DNA of 64,000 bases from Methanobacterium sp. (GTDB taxonomy: Archaea > Methanobacteriota > Methanobacteria > Methanobacteriales > Methanobacteriaceae), in the NCBI GenBank assembly GCA_016222945.1, contig JACRPY010000006.1, positions 186,001 through 250,000 of the forward strand. The letters run 5' to 3'. Positions 1-7,319 of this stretch are shown here, in pieces; within the stretch, counting starts at the first letter, position 1, and each line of letters opens with the position of its first letter. The notes below the pieces were generated by a model. The model did not search any database. It had not been told where the DNA came from and saw only the letters and a list, made by a program, of their open reading frames with translations. Made by a program: the position numbers and the translations under genes.

Positions 1-210
1 AGGCGTTTCGGAAAGCTTATGACCATTGTAGAAGGTATAGATAAGCACGATATAGATATAAGAGAACTAACAAAGGAACTCAAGAATAAATGCGCCTGTG
101 GAGGGACTGCTAAAAAAGGCCAGATTGAACTTCAAGGGGACCATAAAAGGAAGGTCAAGCAAGTTCTGGCTAATATGGGTTTTTCTTCAGATACAATAGA
201 AATAAGATAA
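1..210 (+). CDS. Translation initiation factor aIF1 (SUI1 family), 5'-truncated by window edge
   Basis: Archaeal aIF1 helps the small ribosomal subunit select the start codon. The frame is open from base 1 and reads RRFGKLMTIVEG before the first ATG at 19, so the real start lies upstream and the ATG at 19 is internal. The visible part carries the SUI1 signature: the acidic IDKHDIDIRELTKELK stretch, CACGGTAKKG, then IELQGDHKRKVKQVL. It ends the preceding ribosomal cluster, with rnp1 and rps17 next, the normal methanogen order. The family assignment is secure; only the N-terminus is missing. Confidence 0.93.
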   Translation, partial: RRFGKLMTIVEGIDKHDIDIRELTKELKNKCACGGTAKKGQIELQGDHKRKVKQVLANMGFSSDTIEIR

Positions 211-302
211 TTTCAATAGAAAATTCAGTGAAATAAAGACAATCTCTCAGTTTAAAGCTATTAAACTGCTAACAAAGTAAATAAGACTTTCAAACACGAA
301 AA

Positions 303-587
303 ATGATAACTCCAAAGAATATATTCCAACATGAGCTAATAGGACTCCCTGTTAAGATTGTAAATAGTACTCATGATGGATTCATAGGAATAGAAGGAAA
401 AGTTGTTGATGAGACTAAAAACACCATCAAAATTGAACAAGAGGACGAAACTGAGAAAGTAGTTCCCAAGGGAGTTGCAACTTTTCATTTTAATTTGCCT
501 GAGGGCATTATTGTAGAAATAGATGGCAATATTATCATTGCTCGCCCTGAAGATAGGATAAAAAAGAAATTCAGGAAATATTGGTGA
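303..587 (+). CDS. rnp1: Ribonuclease P protein component 1 (Rpp29/Pop4 family)
   Basis: Rpp29 is one of the archaeal RNase P proteins that support the catalytic RNA in removing 5' leaders from pre-tRNA. The 94-residue length is normal. The protein opens with TPKNIFQHELIGL, followed by the Sm-like beta barrel (GIEGKVVDETKNT) and a basic tail (IKKKFRKYW). The ATG at 303 has no clear ribosome binding site upstream. Its TGA overlaps the GGTGATAAC binding site of rps17, so the two are translationally linked. Its place between aIF1 and uS17 is typical of Euryarchaeota. Confidence 0.93.
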   Translation: MITPKNIFQHELIGLPVKIVNSTHDGFIGIEGKVVDETKNTIKIEQEDETEKVVPKGVATFHFNLPEGIIVEIDGNIIIARPEDRIKKKFRKYW

Positions 588-591
588 TAAC

Positions 592-912
592 ATGGTAGGT
601 ATTGATGTTCAAGAACCTAAAGAAAAATGTGACGATCCGAACTGCCCATTTCATGGAGCTCTTCCAGTAAGAGGCCAGATTTTAGAGGGTATTGTTACAA
701 GCGACAAAGCTGAAAGGACAATCACAGTAGAAAGAAGTTTTTATAAATTTATAAGAAAATACGAAAGATACGAAAAAAGAAAATCAAAAATAACCGCTCA
801 CAAGCCTGACTGTATTGATGTAAATATAGGTGATGCAGTGAAAATCGCAGAATGCAGGCCTTTAAGTAAAACCAAACATTTCGTGGTTTTAGAGGTTAAA
901 GGAGACAAATAA
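592..912 (+). CDS. rps17: 30S ribosomal protein uS17
   Basis: This is a small-subunit protein that binds 16S rRNA early in assembly. The 106-residue archaeal form has an N-terminal extension with a CDDPNC pair and then the S17 OB-fold signature (RGQILEGIVTSDKAERTITVE, in two strands, and HKPDCIDVNIGDAVKIAECRP further on). The start at 592 follows a GGTGATAAC site 4 nt after rnp1 stops. Its TAA directly abuts the ATG of rpl14, so the genes are tightly coupled. Confidence 0.96.
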   Translation: MVGIDVQEPKEKCDDPNCPFHGALPVRGQILEGIVTSDKAERTITVERSFYKFIRKYERYEKRKSKITAHKPDCIDVNIGDAVKIAECRPLSKTKHFVVLEVKGDK

Positions 913-1311
913 ATGAAAGCTATCACTTCAAATGTTACAAGAGTTTTACCAATAGGTGCAAGACTCCAGTGCATTGACAACACAGGTGCAAGGGAAGTTG
1001 AAATTGTATCTGTTAAAGGATACAAAGGTGTAAGAAGGAGACTTGCAATCGCAGGTGTAGGTGACATGATTATAGTTACTGTTAAAAAAGGAACTATAGA
1101 CATGAGAAAAGAAGTTATGACTGCTGTTGTTGTAAGACAGAAAAAAGAATACAGAAGAGCAGATGGCTTAAGGGTTAAATTTGAAGACAATGCTGCAGTT
1201 ATAATAACTCCAGAAGGTACATTAAAGGGTTCTGAAATAAGAGGCCCTGTTGCTAAAGAAGCAGCTGAAAGATGGCCAAGTATTGGAAGTGCTGCAAGCA
1301 CTATAGTTTAA
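913..1311 (+). CDS. rpl14: 50S ribosomal protein uL14
   Basis: uL14 lies at the subunit interface and binds 23S rRNA near the factor-binding region. The 132-residue protein has the family features: ARLQCIDNTGAREVEIV near residues 17-32, the basic KGYKGVRRRLAIAGVGDMI segment, and VVRQKKEYRRADG. The ATG at 913 follows the rps17 stop with no gap, and AAAGGAGAC just upstream serves as its binding site. The length is usual for archaea. Confidence 0.97.
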   Translation: MKAITSNVTRVLPIGARLQCIDNTGAREVEIVSVKGYKGVRRRLAIAGVGDMIIVTVKKGTIDMRKEVMTAVVVRQKKEYRRADGLRVKFEDNAAVIITPEGTLKGSEIRGPVAKEAAERWPSIGSAASTIV

Positions 1312-1321
1312 TGGTGATAAA

Positions 1322-1675
1322 ATGTCAAAACAACCAAGAAAACAAAGGAAACTTCTTCACAAAGCACCATTACATGTAAGACATAAATTAATGAGTGTTA
1401 CATTAAGTAAAGAACTCAGAGAACAGCATGGAAAAAGATCCATCCCTGTAAAAAAAGGTGACACTGTAAAAATAATGCGTGGAGACTTTAAAGACCACGA
1501 AGGAAAAGTAGAAAAAGTGGATCTTAAAAAATACAGAGTTCAAATTGAAGGAGCTTCATTACAAAAACCAGACGGAAATCAAATTTATCACTCTGTACAC
1601 CCATCCAAACTTATGATAGTAGAGCTTGATTTGGATGATGAAGAGAGGAATAAAATAATGGAGAGGAAGGGATAA
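1322..1675 (+). CDS. rpl24: 50S ribosomal protein uL24
   Basis: uL24 starts large-subunit assembly by binding the 5' domain of 23S rRNA. The 117-residue protein has the archaeal/eukaryotic N-terminal helix (SKQPRKQRKLLHKAPLHVR) and the KOW motif KKGDTVKIMRGDFKDHEGKV at about residues 43-62. It starts at an ATG after GGTGATAAA, and its stop is 1 nt from the rps4e start. Confidence 0.97.
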   Translation: MSKQPRKQRKLLHKAPLHVRHKLMSVTLSKELREQHGKRSIPVKKGDTVKIMRGDFKDHEGKVEKVDLKKYRVQIEGASLQKPDGNQIYHSVHPSKLMIVELDLDDEERNKIMERKG

Positions 1676-1676
1676 A

Positions 1677-2405
1677 ATGGCAATAATGGGATCTAGAAAA
1701 CATCTCAAGCGTTTTAAAGCGCCAAAACATTGGCCAATCCATCCAAAAGAAAATAAATGGACCGTAAAACCAAATGCAGGTCCTCACGCTATAGATGAAT
1801 CATTACCTTTACTTCTTGTAGTTCGTGATATTCTCAAAGTTGCTGATAATGCCAGAGAAGCAAAACGAATTATAAACAGCGGCGAAATTCTTGTAGATGG
1901 AAGGGTAAAAAAAGATTATAAATTCCCTGTTGGATTTATGGATGTAATAGAAATTCCAAAATCAGAAAGTATATATAGAGTTTTACCGGATGAAAAAGGA
2001 AGATTAGTACTTTATCCAATAGCAACAGAGAATAAAGAATTTAAACTCTGTAAAATCACTAATAAAACCACTATAAAAGGTGGCAAAACTCAACTTAACT
2101 TACATGATGGAAGAAACTGTCTTAGTGAAGATGAATGCAGGGCAGGGGATGTAATAATCCTTAAAGTTCCAGAACAGGATATATCTGAAGTAATTAAATT
2201 CGAAAAAGGAACTATTGGCCTTATAACTGGTGGAAAACACATTGGTGAAATTGGTAAAATTAAGGAGATTAACATAACAAAATCTTCAATGCCTAACACC
2301 GTTGAAATAGAAACCGAAAATAAAAAGACATTTCTTACATTAAAAGAGTATGTTTTTGTAATCGGTAAAACCAAACCTGTAATCACACTTCCTGGAGGTA
2401 AATAG
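1677..2405 (+). CDS. rps4e: 30S ribosomal protein eS4
   Basis: eS4 is a small-subunit protein shared by archaea and eukaryotes and absent from bacteria. The 242-residue protein has the N-terminal signature MGSRKHLKRFKAPKHWPI, an S4-like RNA-binding segment (NAREAKRIINSGEILVDG, about residues 58-75), a central beta domain and a C-terminal KOW-like segment (GLITGGKHIGEIGKI). The ATG at 1677 fits the usual family start. The rpl5 ATG follows the stop directly. Confidence 0.97.
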   Translation: MAIMGSRKHLKRFKAPKHWPIHPKENKWTVKPNAGPHAIDESLPLLLVVRDILKVADNAREAKRIINSGEILVDGRVKKDYKFPVGFMDVIEIPKSESIYRVLPDEKGRLVLYPIATENKEFKLCKITNKTTIKGGKTQLNLHDGRNCLSEDECRAGDVIILKVPEQDISEVIKFEKGTIGLITGGKHIGEIGKIKEINITKSSMPNTVEIETENKKTFLTLKEYVFVIGKTKPVITLPGGK

Positions 2406-2912
2406 ATGAACCCAATGGAAGAAGTAAAAATAGCAAAGGCAACAATCAACATTGGTGTTGGTGAAGCTGGAGAAAGGCTTGTAAGGGCTGAGAACTTAAT
2501 TAAAAGCATAACAAACCAACAACCAGTACGTACTTTTTCTAAAGTTACAAATCCTGAATTTGGTATAAGAAAAGGGCAACCCATAGCATGTAAAGTTACA
2601 TTAAGGGGAGAAAAAGCTGACAAAGCCATTAAAATGATTCTTGATGGTATTGAAAACAAATTAAAAACAAGCCAATTCGATGCTCAAGGAAATGTTTCAT
2701 TTGGAATAGAAGAACACATAGACATTCCAGGAATGCGCTATGATCCAGATATAGGTATATTTGGAATGAATATTTCCGTAACATTCGAAAAAGCAGGTTA
2801 TAGAATTAAAAAAAGGAAAATCCAAAGGAAAAAAATCCATAATAAACATAAAGTAACTTCAGAAGAAACTATAAACTTTATGAAGGAAAATTTCCAAGTT
2901 AGGATTAAATAA
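2406..2912 (+). CDS. rpl5: 50S ribosomal protein uL5
   Basis: uL5 binds 5S rRNA and forms part of the central protuberance. The 168-residue archaeal form has INIGVGEAGERL near the N-terminus, RTFSKVTNPEFGIRKGQPI in the middle, and FGIEEHIDIPGMRYDPDIGI, the most conserved block. It abuts rps4e with no gap. A compound palindrome lies in the 60 nt between this gene and rps14. Confidence 0.97.
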   Translation: MNPMEEVKIAKATINIGVGEAGERLVRAENLIKSITNQQPVRTFSKVTNPEFGIRKGQPIACKVTLRGEKADKAIKMILDGIENKLKTSQFDAQGNVSFGIEEHIDIPGMRYDPDIGIFGMNISVTFEKAGYRIKKRKIQRKKIHNKHKVTSEETINFMKENFQVRIK

Positions 2913-2917
2913 GGTTG

Positions 2918-2964
2918 CAGGAAATGTGTAAATTTCCTGAACCCCAAAATGAAAAATTTTTAGG
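2918..2964 (+). repeat. Compound palindromic element, degenerate copy
   Basis: Two hairpins sit head to tail. The first has 8-bp arms (CAGGAAAT at 2918-2925, ATTTCCTG at 2932-2939). The second runs from ACCCCAAAAT through a GAA-type loop to ATTTTTAGG. The second closely resembles the CCCCGAAATGAAAA module inside the RNase J-like gene at 60,886-60,909, which suggests a decayed member of the dispersed family. It fills most of the spacer before rps14. Confidence 0.45.
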
Positions 2965-2972
2965 TGATACAC

Positions 2973-3116
2973 TTGCCAAGAAAATACGGAAAAGCATCAA
3001 GAAAATGTAGAAGATGCGGCGATCACTCTGCATTAGTTAGAAGATACGGGCTTATGTTATGCAGACAATGCTTCAGAGAACTCGCACACAAAATAGGATT
3101 TAAAAAATACAATTAA
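2973..3116 (+). CDS. rps14: 30S ribosomal protein uS14 (zinc-binding form), TTG start
   Basis: uS14 is a small zinc protein of the 30S head. The 47-residue reading starts at TTG 2973 (PRKYGKASRKCRRCG) after an AGGTGATAC binding site. It carries two CxxC pairs (C12/C15 and C30/C33) that form the zinc knuckle, then FRELAHKIGFKKYN. It is too short for ordinary ORF cut-offs but complete, with TAA at 3114-3116. Its place between uL5 and uS8 is universal. Confidence 0.95.
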   Translation: MPRKYGKASRKCRRCGDHSALVRRYGLMLCRQCFRELAHKIGFKKYN

Positions 3117-3128
3117 GAGGTGTTATTC

Positions 3129-3518
3129 GTGCTTATGGATCCTTTAGCAAACGCGCTTACTAACATGAGAAATAATGAAATGCAGGGAAATAATAGATGT
3201 AAAATTTCACCTGCATCAAAAATGATAGGGCGCGTTCTAAGAACAATGCAAAAAGAAGGATATATCGGCGAATTTGAATTTGTCGATGACAACAAAGCCG
3301 GACAGTTCATAGTAGAACTTGAAGGAAATATAAATAAATGCGGTGTTATAAAGCCAAGACACGCCGTTGGAAAGGACGATTTTGAAAAATTTGAAAAGAG
3401 ATACTTGCCCTCCAAAAACTTTGGAATTATGATACTTACAACACCAGAAGGAATCATGACTCACAAAGAAGCAAAAGAAAAGGGAATTGGCGGTAGACTC
3501 TTAGTATATGTCTATTAA
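3129..3518 (+). CDS. rps8: 30S ribosomal protein uS8, GTG start
   Basis: uS8 is a primary 16S-rRNA binder needed for the 30S platform. The GTG at 3129 gives a 129-residue protein beginning MLMDPLANALTNMRNNE. It sits 6 nt after AAGAGGTG, so it is preferred over the in-frame GTG at 3120, which overlaps that binding site. Family blocks include SKMIGRVLRTMQKEGYI, NKCGVIKPRHAV and the C-terminal THKEAKEKGIGGRLLVYVY. Confidence 0.95.
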   Translation: MLMDPLANALTNMRNNEMQGNNRCKISPASKMIGRVLRTMQKEGYIGEFEFVDDNKAGQFIVELEGNINKCGVIKPRHAVGKDDFEKFEKRYLPSKNFGIMILTTPEGIMTHKEAKEKGIGGRLLVYVY

Positions 3519-3527
3519 GGTGATAAA

Positions 3528-4061
3528 ATGGTTGAAGCAGTAGTCCTTAGAGAAGAAATCGAGATTCCTGAGGGTATCGACGTCACCATAAATGGTGAAG
3601 TAACCGTGAAGGGATCAAAGGGACAGCTCTCAAGGAAATTTAAGCATTCCAATATTGTCATTAAAAAGGAAGATGAAAAAATTGTTTTAGAAAGTAATTT
3701 TCCTAAAAAAAGAGATAAAGCAATGCTTGGAACTATAAAATCCCATATTGATAATATGATTATAGGATTAACTGATGGATTTACTTATAACATGAAAATA
3801 GTTTATGCTCACTTCCCTATGACTGTAAAAGCTGCAGGGGATAAAGTTATAATAGAAAATTTCCTCGGTGAAAGATACCCGCGAACAGCAAAAATTGTAG
3901 GAAACGCTAAAGTCCAGATAAAAGGTGAAGAAGCAATCGTTACAGGTGCTAACAAAGAAGAAGTTGGACAAACAGCAGCTAACTTAGAGCAAGCTACAAA
4001 AATAAAGGGAAGAGATCCAAGGGTGTTCCAAGACGGAATATACCTTGTAAGTCGGGAATAA
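3528..4061 (+). CDS. rpl6: 50S ribosomal protein uL6
   Basis: uL6 binds 23S rRNA near the sarcin-ricin loop and the factor-binding site. The 177-residue length is usual for archaea. It shows the doubled L6 fold: IEIPEGIDVTINGEVTVKG in the first half and GERYPRTAKIVGNAKVQIKG in the second, then KIKGRDPRVFQDGIYLV at the end. It starts at an ATG after AAGGTGATAAA, 9 nt after rps8. Confidence 0.97.
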   Translation: MVEAVVLREEIEIPEGIDVTINGEVTVKGSKGQLSRKFKHSNIVIKKEDEKIVLESNFPKKRDKAMLGTIKSHIDNMIIGLTDGFTYNMKIVYAHFPMTVKAAGDKVIIENFLGERYPRTAKIVGNAKVQIKGEEAIVTGANKEEVGQTAANLEQATKIKGRDPRVFQDGIYLVSRE

Positions 4062-4074
4062 CGGCGGTGACAAT

Positions 4075-4410
4075 ATGAAAAAACCAAATTTCAAAAGACA
4101 GGAATGGTTTAGATACAAGAAACTTGGGGATAAATGGAGAAAGGCTAGAGGTAAAACTAGTAAAACCCGAAGATACGAAAAAGGGAAACCCGCAATGCCT
4201 TCAATAGGCTACGGATCTCCAAAAGTAACAAGAGGGCTCCATCCATCAGGATACAGAGATGTACTTGTCCGCAACCTAAACGAACTTGAAAACCTGGATC
4301 CATCTGTTCAAGCCGGTAGAATTAGTGCTACAGTTGGAAAAAGGAAAAAAGAAGTTATGCTTCAAAAAGCAAAAGAATTAGGGATCAAGATTCTAAATAA
4401 GGGAGTTTAA
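4075..4410 (+). CDS. rpl32e: 50S ribosomal protein eL32
   Basis: eL32 is an archaeal/eukaryotic large-subunit protein. The 111-residue protein has the family signature FKRQEWFRYKKLGDKWRKA, then SKTRRYEKGKPAMPSIGYG, PKVTRGLHPSG and a C-terminal AGRISATVGKRKKEVMLQKA. It starts 13 nt after rpl6 behind GGCGGTGAC. The 225 nt to the next gene is the largest spacer so far in the cluster. Confidence 0.96.
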   Translation: MKKPNFKRQEWFRYKKLGDKWRKARGKTSKTRRYEKGKPAMPSIGYGSPKVTRGLHPSGYRDVLVRNLNELENLDPSVQAGRISATVGKRKKEVMLQKAKELGIKILNKGV

Positions 4411-4538
4411 GTACTAAATGCAGAGTGCTTAAGTCAGTAAAATCTGACACACAAATATAAATTGCAATTTAATCGCAAAAAAACCAATTAAGGTAAATTT
4501 TGATCAGCCTTTCAAAAATAAAGCTCTAAAACTTTCAA

Positions 4539-4562
4539 TAAATATAAACTTGTATATAATGG
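4539..4562 (+). promoter_or_regulatory. Possible internal promoter before rpl19e
   Basis: The 225-nt gap between rpl32e and rpl19e holds two TATA-like stretches, AAATATAAA near 4540-4548 and GTATATAAT at 4552-4560, placed about 75-95 nt before the rpl19e start. Archaeal TATA boxes look like this, but the surroundings are A+T-rich throughout, so the call is weak. A second transcription start for the distal half of the operon would explain the unusually long spacer. Confidence 0.3.
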
Positions 4563-4635
4563 CTTAAAATCTATATTTCAAGGAATTATTGACAGTTCTA
4601 TAGGTTTTTTGAAGAGGTTGAAGGGAGGTTTCTTA

Positions 4636-5082
4636 ATGAATCTTACTACTCAAAAGAGATTGGCCGCAGATATACTCAAAGTCGGGGAAAACAGGGTATG
4701 GATAGATCCTGAAAGAACAGAAGAAGTATCAAGAGCCATAACTCGTGAAAACGTAAAACAATTAATTGATGATAAAGCCATAAGAGCTAAGCCTCAAACT
4801 GGCATAAGCAGCTATAGATCAAAGAAAATTGCTGCACAGAAGAAAAAAGGAAGAAGAAAAGGTCAAGGTAGTACTAAAGGAGCTAAAGGAGCTAAAAATC
4901 CAAAGAAAGAAGCATGGATGACTACTATAAGGGCTTTAAGAACTGATCTAAAGGATATGAGAGAAAACAGGGAGATAAACAAAACTACCTACAGAAAGCT
5001 CTATAGGATGGCAAAGGGTGGCGCTTTCAGAAGCAAATCCTACATGAAAACCTATGCAAGGGATCATGGCCTGCTCAGGTAG
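4636..5082 (+). CDS. rpl19e: 50S ribosomal protein eL19
   Basis: eL19 is an archaeal/eukaryotic large-subunit protein that reaches across to the small subunit. The ATG at 4636 gives 148 residues beginning MNLTTQKRLAADILK and lies 7 nt after GGGAGGT. The longer frame from 4609 would add nine residues across this binding site and is not preferred. The protein contains GENRVWIDPERTEEVSRAIT, the basic KKKGRRKGQGSTKGAKGAK stretch and a helical C-terminus. Confidence 0.95.
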   Translation: MNLTTQKRLAADILKVGENRVWIDPERTEEVSRAITRENVKQLIDDKAIRAKPQTGISSYRSKKIAAQKKKGRRKGQGSTKGAKGAKNPKKEAWMTTIRALRTDLKDMRENREINKTTYRKLYRMAKGGAFRSKSYMKTYARDHGLLR

Positions 5083-5098
5083 ATAAGGAGGAATTTAA

Positions 5099-5680
5099 TT
5101 GGCACACGGATCAAGATACAAAGTGGCATTTAAGAGAAGAAGAGAAGGTAAAACTGATTATGGGGCCCGATTAAGGCTTATTGATTTAGAAAAAGCAAGG
5201 ATGGTTGTAAGAATTACAAACAATCATGTAATTGCTCAAATAATAAAAGTAGCTCCAGAAGGAGATGAAACAATTATTTCAGCACATTCCAATGAACTTA
5301 AACAAATGGGATGGCTTGGATCTACAAAAAACAGCTCTGCAGCATATTTAACTGGATTCTTATGCGCTAAAAAAGCTTTAAAAGATGATGTAGACACAGC
5401 TGTTTTAGATATTGGTTTAAAATCACCTACAAAAGGCACTAAGGTTTTTGCTGTATTAAAAGGAGCAGTAGATGCTGGACTAAACATTCCTCATGGCGAT
5501 TCAGTCTTACCTACAGATGAAAGGATAAGAGGGGAACACGTAGCACAATATGCAGAATCTTTAAGTGAAAAAGAACTTAATGAGAAATTTTCACAATATA
5601 TAAAGAATGGATTATCCCCAAAAGATCTCCCAGACCATTTTGAAAAAATTAAACAGAAAATAAGTGAAGAGGGATCATAA
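5099..5680 (+). CDS. rpl18: 50S ribosomal protein uL18, TTG start
   Basis: uL18 binds 5S rRNA together with uL5. The 193-residue archaeal form begins at TTG 5099 (AHGSRYKVAFKRRREGKTDY) after AAGGAGGAATT. The core includes YGARLRLIDLEKARMVVRIT, NNHVIAQIIKVAPEGDE, and AVLDIGLKSPTKGTKVFAVLKGA in two pieces. Its TAA shares one base with the ATG of rps5 (TAATG), a sign of translational coupling. Confidence 0.96.
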   Translation: MAHGSRYKVAFKRRREGKTDYGARLRLIDLEKARMVVRITNNHVIAQIIKVAPEGDETIISAHSNELKQMGWLGSTKNSSAAYLTGFLCAKKALKDDVDTAVLDIGLKSPTKGTKVFAVLKGAVDAGLNIPHGDSVLPTDERIRGEHVAQYAESLSEKELNEKFSQYIKNGLSPKDLPDHFEKIKQKISEEGS

Positions 5681-6321
5681 TGAATTATAATAAAGAAGAA
5701 TGGGAGCCTAAAACTAATTTGGGACATTTGGTCAAAGACGGAACTATAACTGATATAGATGAAATCTTTGAAAAAGGACTTCCTATAATGGAACTTGAAA
5801 TTGTTGATAAACTCCTACCTGATTTAGAAGAAGAAGTAATGGATGTAAACCTCGTGCAGAGAATGCACAAATCTGGTAGAAAAGTTAACTTCAGAGTAAT
5901 TGTCGCAGTTGGAAATAAAAACGGATATGTAGGTCTTGGACAGGGAAAAGCCAAAGAAGTAGGTCCTGCAATAAGAAAAGCTGTTGATAACGCTAAATTT
6001 AATATAATCAAAGCCAGAAGAGGCTGTGGTGATTGGGGATGCGTATGTGGAAGAGAACACACCGTACCATTTAAAGTTGATGGGAAAAAAGGCAGTGTAA
6101 GAGTAACATTAATCCCAGCACCAGGTGGAGTTGGTCTTGCAATAGGAGATGTTGGAAAAACTATCTTAGGACTTGCAGGAATAGATGATGTATGGTCTCA
6201 AACAATGGGCCAAACACAGACAACCATAAACTTTGCAGGCGCTGTTTTTGATGCTTTGAAAACTTTAAGCAAAGTTAAAGCAACAAAATCTGACCTTAAA
6301 AATCTTGGAGTAGCAGTATAA
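5680..6321 (+). CDS. rps5: 30S ribosomal protein uS5
   Basis: uS5 helps secure decoding accuracy at the mRNA entry side. The 213-residue protein has an archaeal N-terminal extension, then the double-stranded RNA-binding segment (SGRKVNFRVIVAVGNKNGY, GLGQGKAKEVGPAIRKA) and the C-terminal domain (LIPAPGGVGLAIGDVGKTIL). The C-x3-C-x-C cluster in RRGCGDWGCVCG at about residues 110-121 is typical of archaeal members. It overlaps rpl18 by 1 nt. Confidence 0.97.
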   Translation: MNYNKEEWEPKTNLGHLVKDGTITDIDEIFEKGLPIMELEIVDKLLPDLEEEVMDVNLVQRMHKSGRKVNFRVIVAVGNKNGYVGLGQGKAKEVGPAIRKAVDNAKFNIIKARRGCGDWGCVCGREHTVPFKVDGKKGSVRVTLIPAPGGVGLAIGDVGKTILGLAGIDDVWSQTMGQTQTTINFAGAVFDALKTLSKVKATKSDLKNLGVAV

Positions 6322-6330
6322 GGTGATAAC

Positions 6331-6789
6331 ATGATTGCAGCAATAAGAGTAAGAGGTAGGACAGGGATTAAAAAGGACATTGCAGACACACTTGACATGT
6401 TAAAACTTACAAGAATCAATCATGCAGTCTTAATCGAAGAAAACCCTAGTTATCAAGGAATGCTTCAAAAAGCCAAAGATTACATAACTTGGGGAGAAAT
6501 TGACTCTGAAACAGTGGCTAAAATTATATCCAAAAGAGGAAAATTAGCTGGTAACATTAAAGTCACTGAAGATTACCTAAAGGAAAATACAGATTATTCC
6601 TCAGTAGAAGAACTTTCAAAGGCAGTAGTAGATTCTGGTGCTAAACTGGAAGATAGTGGAATAAAACCAGTATTTAGACTTCACCCTCCACGAAAAGGAT
6701 ACGAAGACATTAAAAAAACTTTTGTAGAATCTGGAAGTTTAGGTTACAGAGGAGATAAAATAGGAGATCTTATAAAAAAGATGATCTAA
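6331..6789 (+). CDS. rpl30: 50S ribosomal protein uL30
   Basis: This large-subunit protein has the long archaeal form at 152 residues, against about 60 in bacteria. It opens with AAIRVRGRTGIKKDIADTL, the L30 ferredoxin-like fold, followed by YITWGEIDSETVAKIISKRG and the C-terminal HPPRKGYEDIKK extension. It starts after AAGGTGATAAC, 9 nt after rps5. Confidence 0.96.
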   Translation: MIAAIRVRGRTGIKKDIADTLDMLKLTRINHAVLIEENPSYQGMLQKAKDYITWGEIDSETVAKIISKRGKLAGNIKVTEDYLKENTDYSSVEELSKAVVDSGAKLEDSGIKPVFRLHPPRKGYEDIKKTFVESGSLGYRGDKIGDLIKKMI

Positions 6790-6854
6790 TATTTTTTAAA
6801 GATCAAAAAACTCTTATTTCATGAATTTGATGAAACTTTCAAGAGGGAATAACG

Positions 6855-7292
6855 ATGATAAGAAGGACAAAAAAAATAAGGAAATTGAGAGGATCACGAA
6901 CCATTGGTGGCGGATGTTCTAAAAAACGAAGAGGAGCAGGCCATAGAGGTGGAAGAGGAAATGCAGGTCTCCATAAAAGTAAATGGACATGGACCGTTAA
7001 ATATGATCCAAAACACTTCGGAAAATATGGATTTAAAAGACCACCACGAAGTATTTTAAAATTCAATCCGGTTAATTTAGATTACTTAGATGAAAAATCA
7101 GAAGAATTAGTAAATCAGGGTTTAGCTTTAAAGAAAAATGGCGCAATTGAAATAAACGTCACAGACCTTGGTTACAATAAAGTTTTAGGAAAAGGTAAAG
7201 TAAACAGGCCTTTAATAGTAAAATCTCCTAAATTCTCCAGTTCCGCAATACAAAAAATAGAGGAAGCTGGCGGAGAAATAGTAACTTTATAA
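6855..7292 (+). CDS. rpl15: 50S ribosomal protein uL15
   Basis: uL15 is a late-assembly large-subunit protein. The 145-residue protein has the glycine/arginine-rich N-terminal extension that threads through rRNA (IRRTKKIRKLRGSRTIGGG, KKRRGAGHRGGRGNAG) and the C-terminal globular part ending in AIQKIEEAGGEIVTL. The ATG follows GAGGGAATAACG. The 65-nt spacer upstream contains a weak inverted repeat (TTTCAT/ATGAAA). Confidence 0.97.
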   Translation: MIRRTKKIRKLRGSRTIGGGCSKKRRGAGHRGGRGNAGLHKSKWTWTVKYDPKHFGKYGFKRPPRSILKFNPVNLDYLDEKSEELVNQGLALKKNGAIEINVTDLGYNKVLGKGKVNRPLIVKSPKFSSSAIQKIEEAGGEIVTL

Positions 7293-7319
7293 TGTATTTA
7301 AGGCAAGGAGTGAAGCTCA

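Noticed and set aside
798..1301. 167-codon minus-strand frame opposite rps17 and rpl14
   Set aside because: Antisense shadow of two ribosomal protein genes; no family likeness or start signal.
2090..2659. Long minus-strand frame opposite rps4e and rpl5
   Set aside because: It is the antisense shadow of two certain ribosomal genes, with no binding site and hydrophobic low-complexity composition.
4411..4635. Possible small RNA gene in the rpl32e-rpl19e gap
   Set aside because: No stable fold or conserved RNA motif could be seen. A promoter is the simpler explanation.
6790..6854. Inverted repeat TTTCAT/ATGAAA as another member of the palindrome family
   Set aside because: Arms are 6 bp with a 7-nt loop and there is no GGYRCCCC linker or second hairpin, so chance is likely in A+T-rich DNA.
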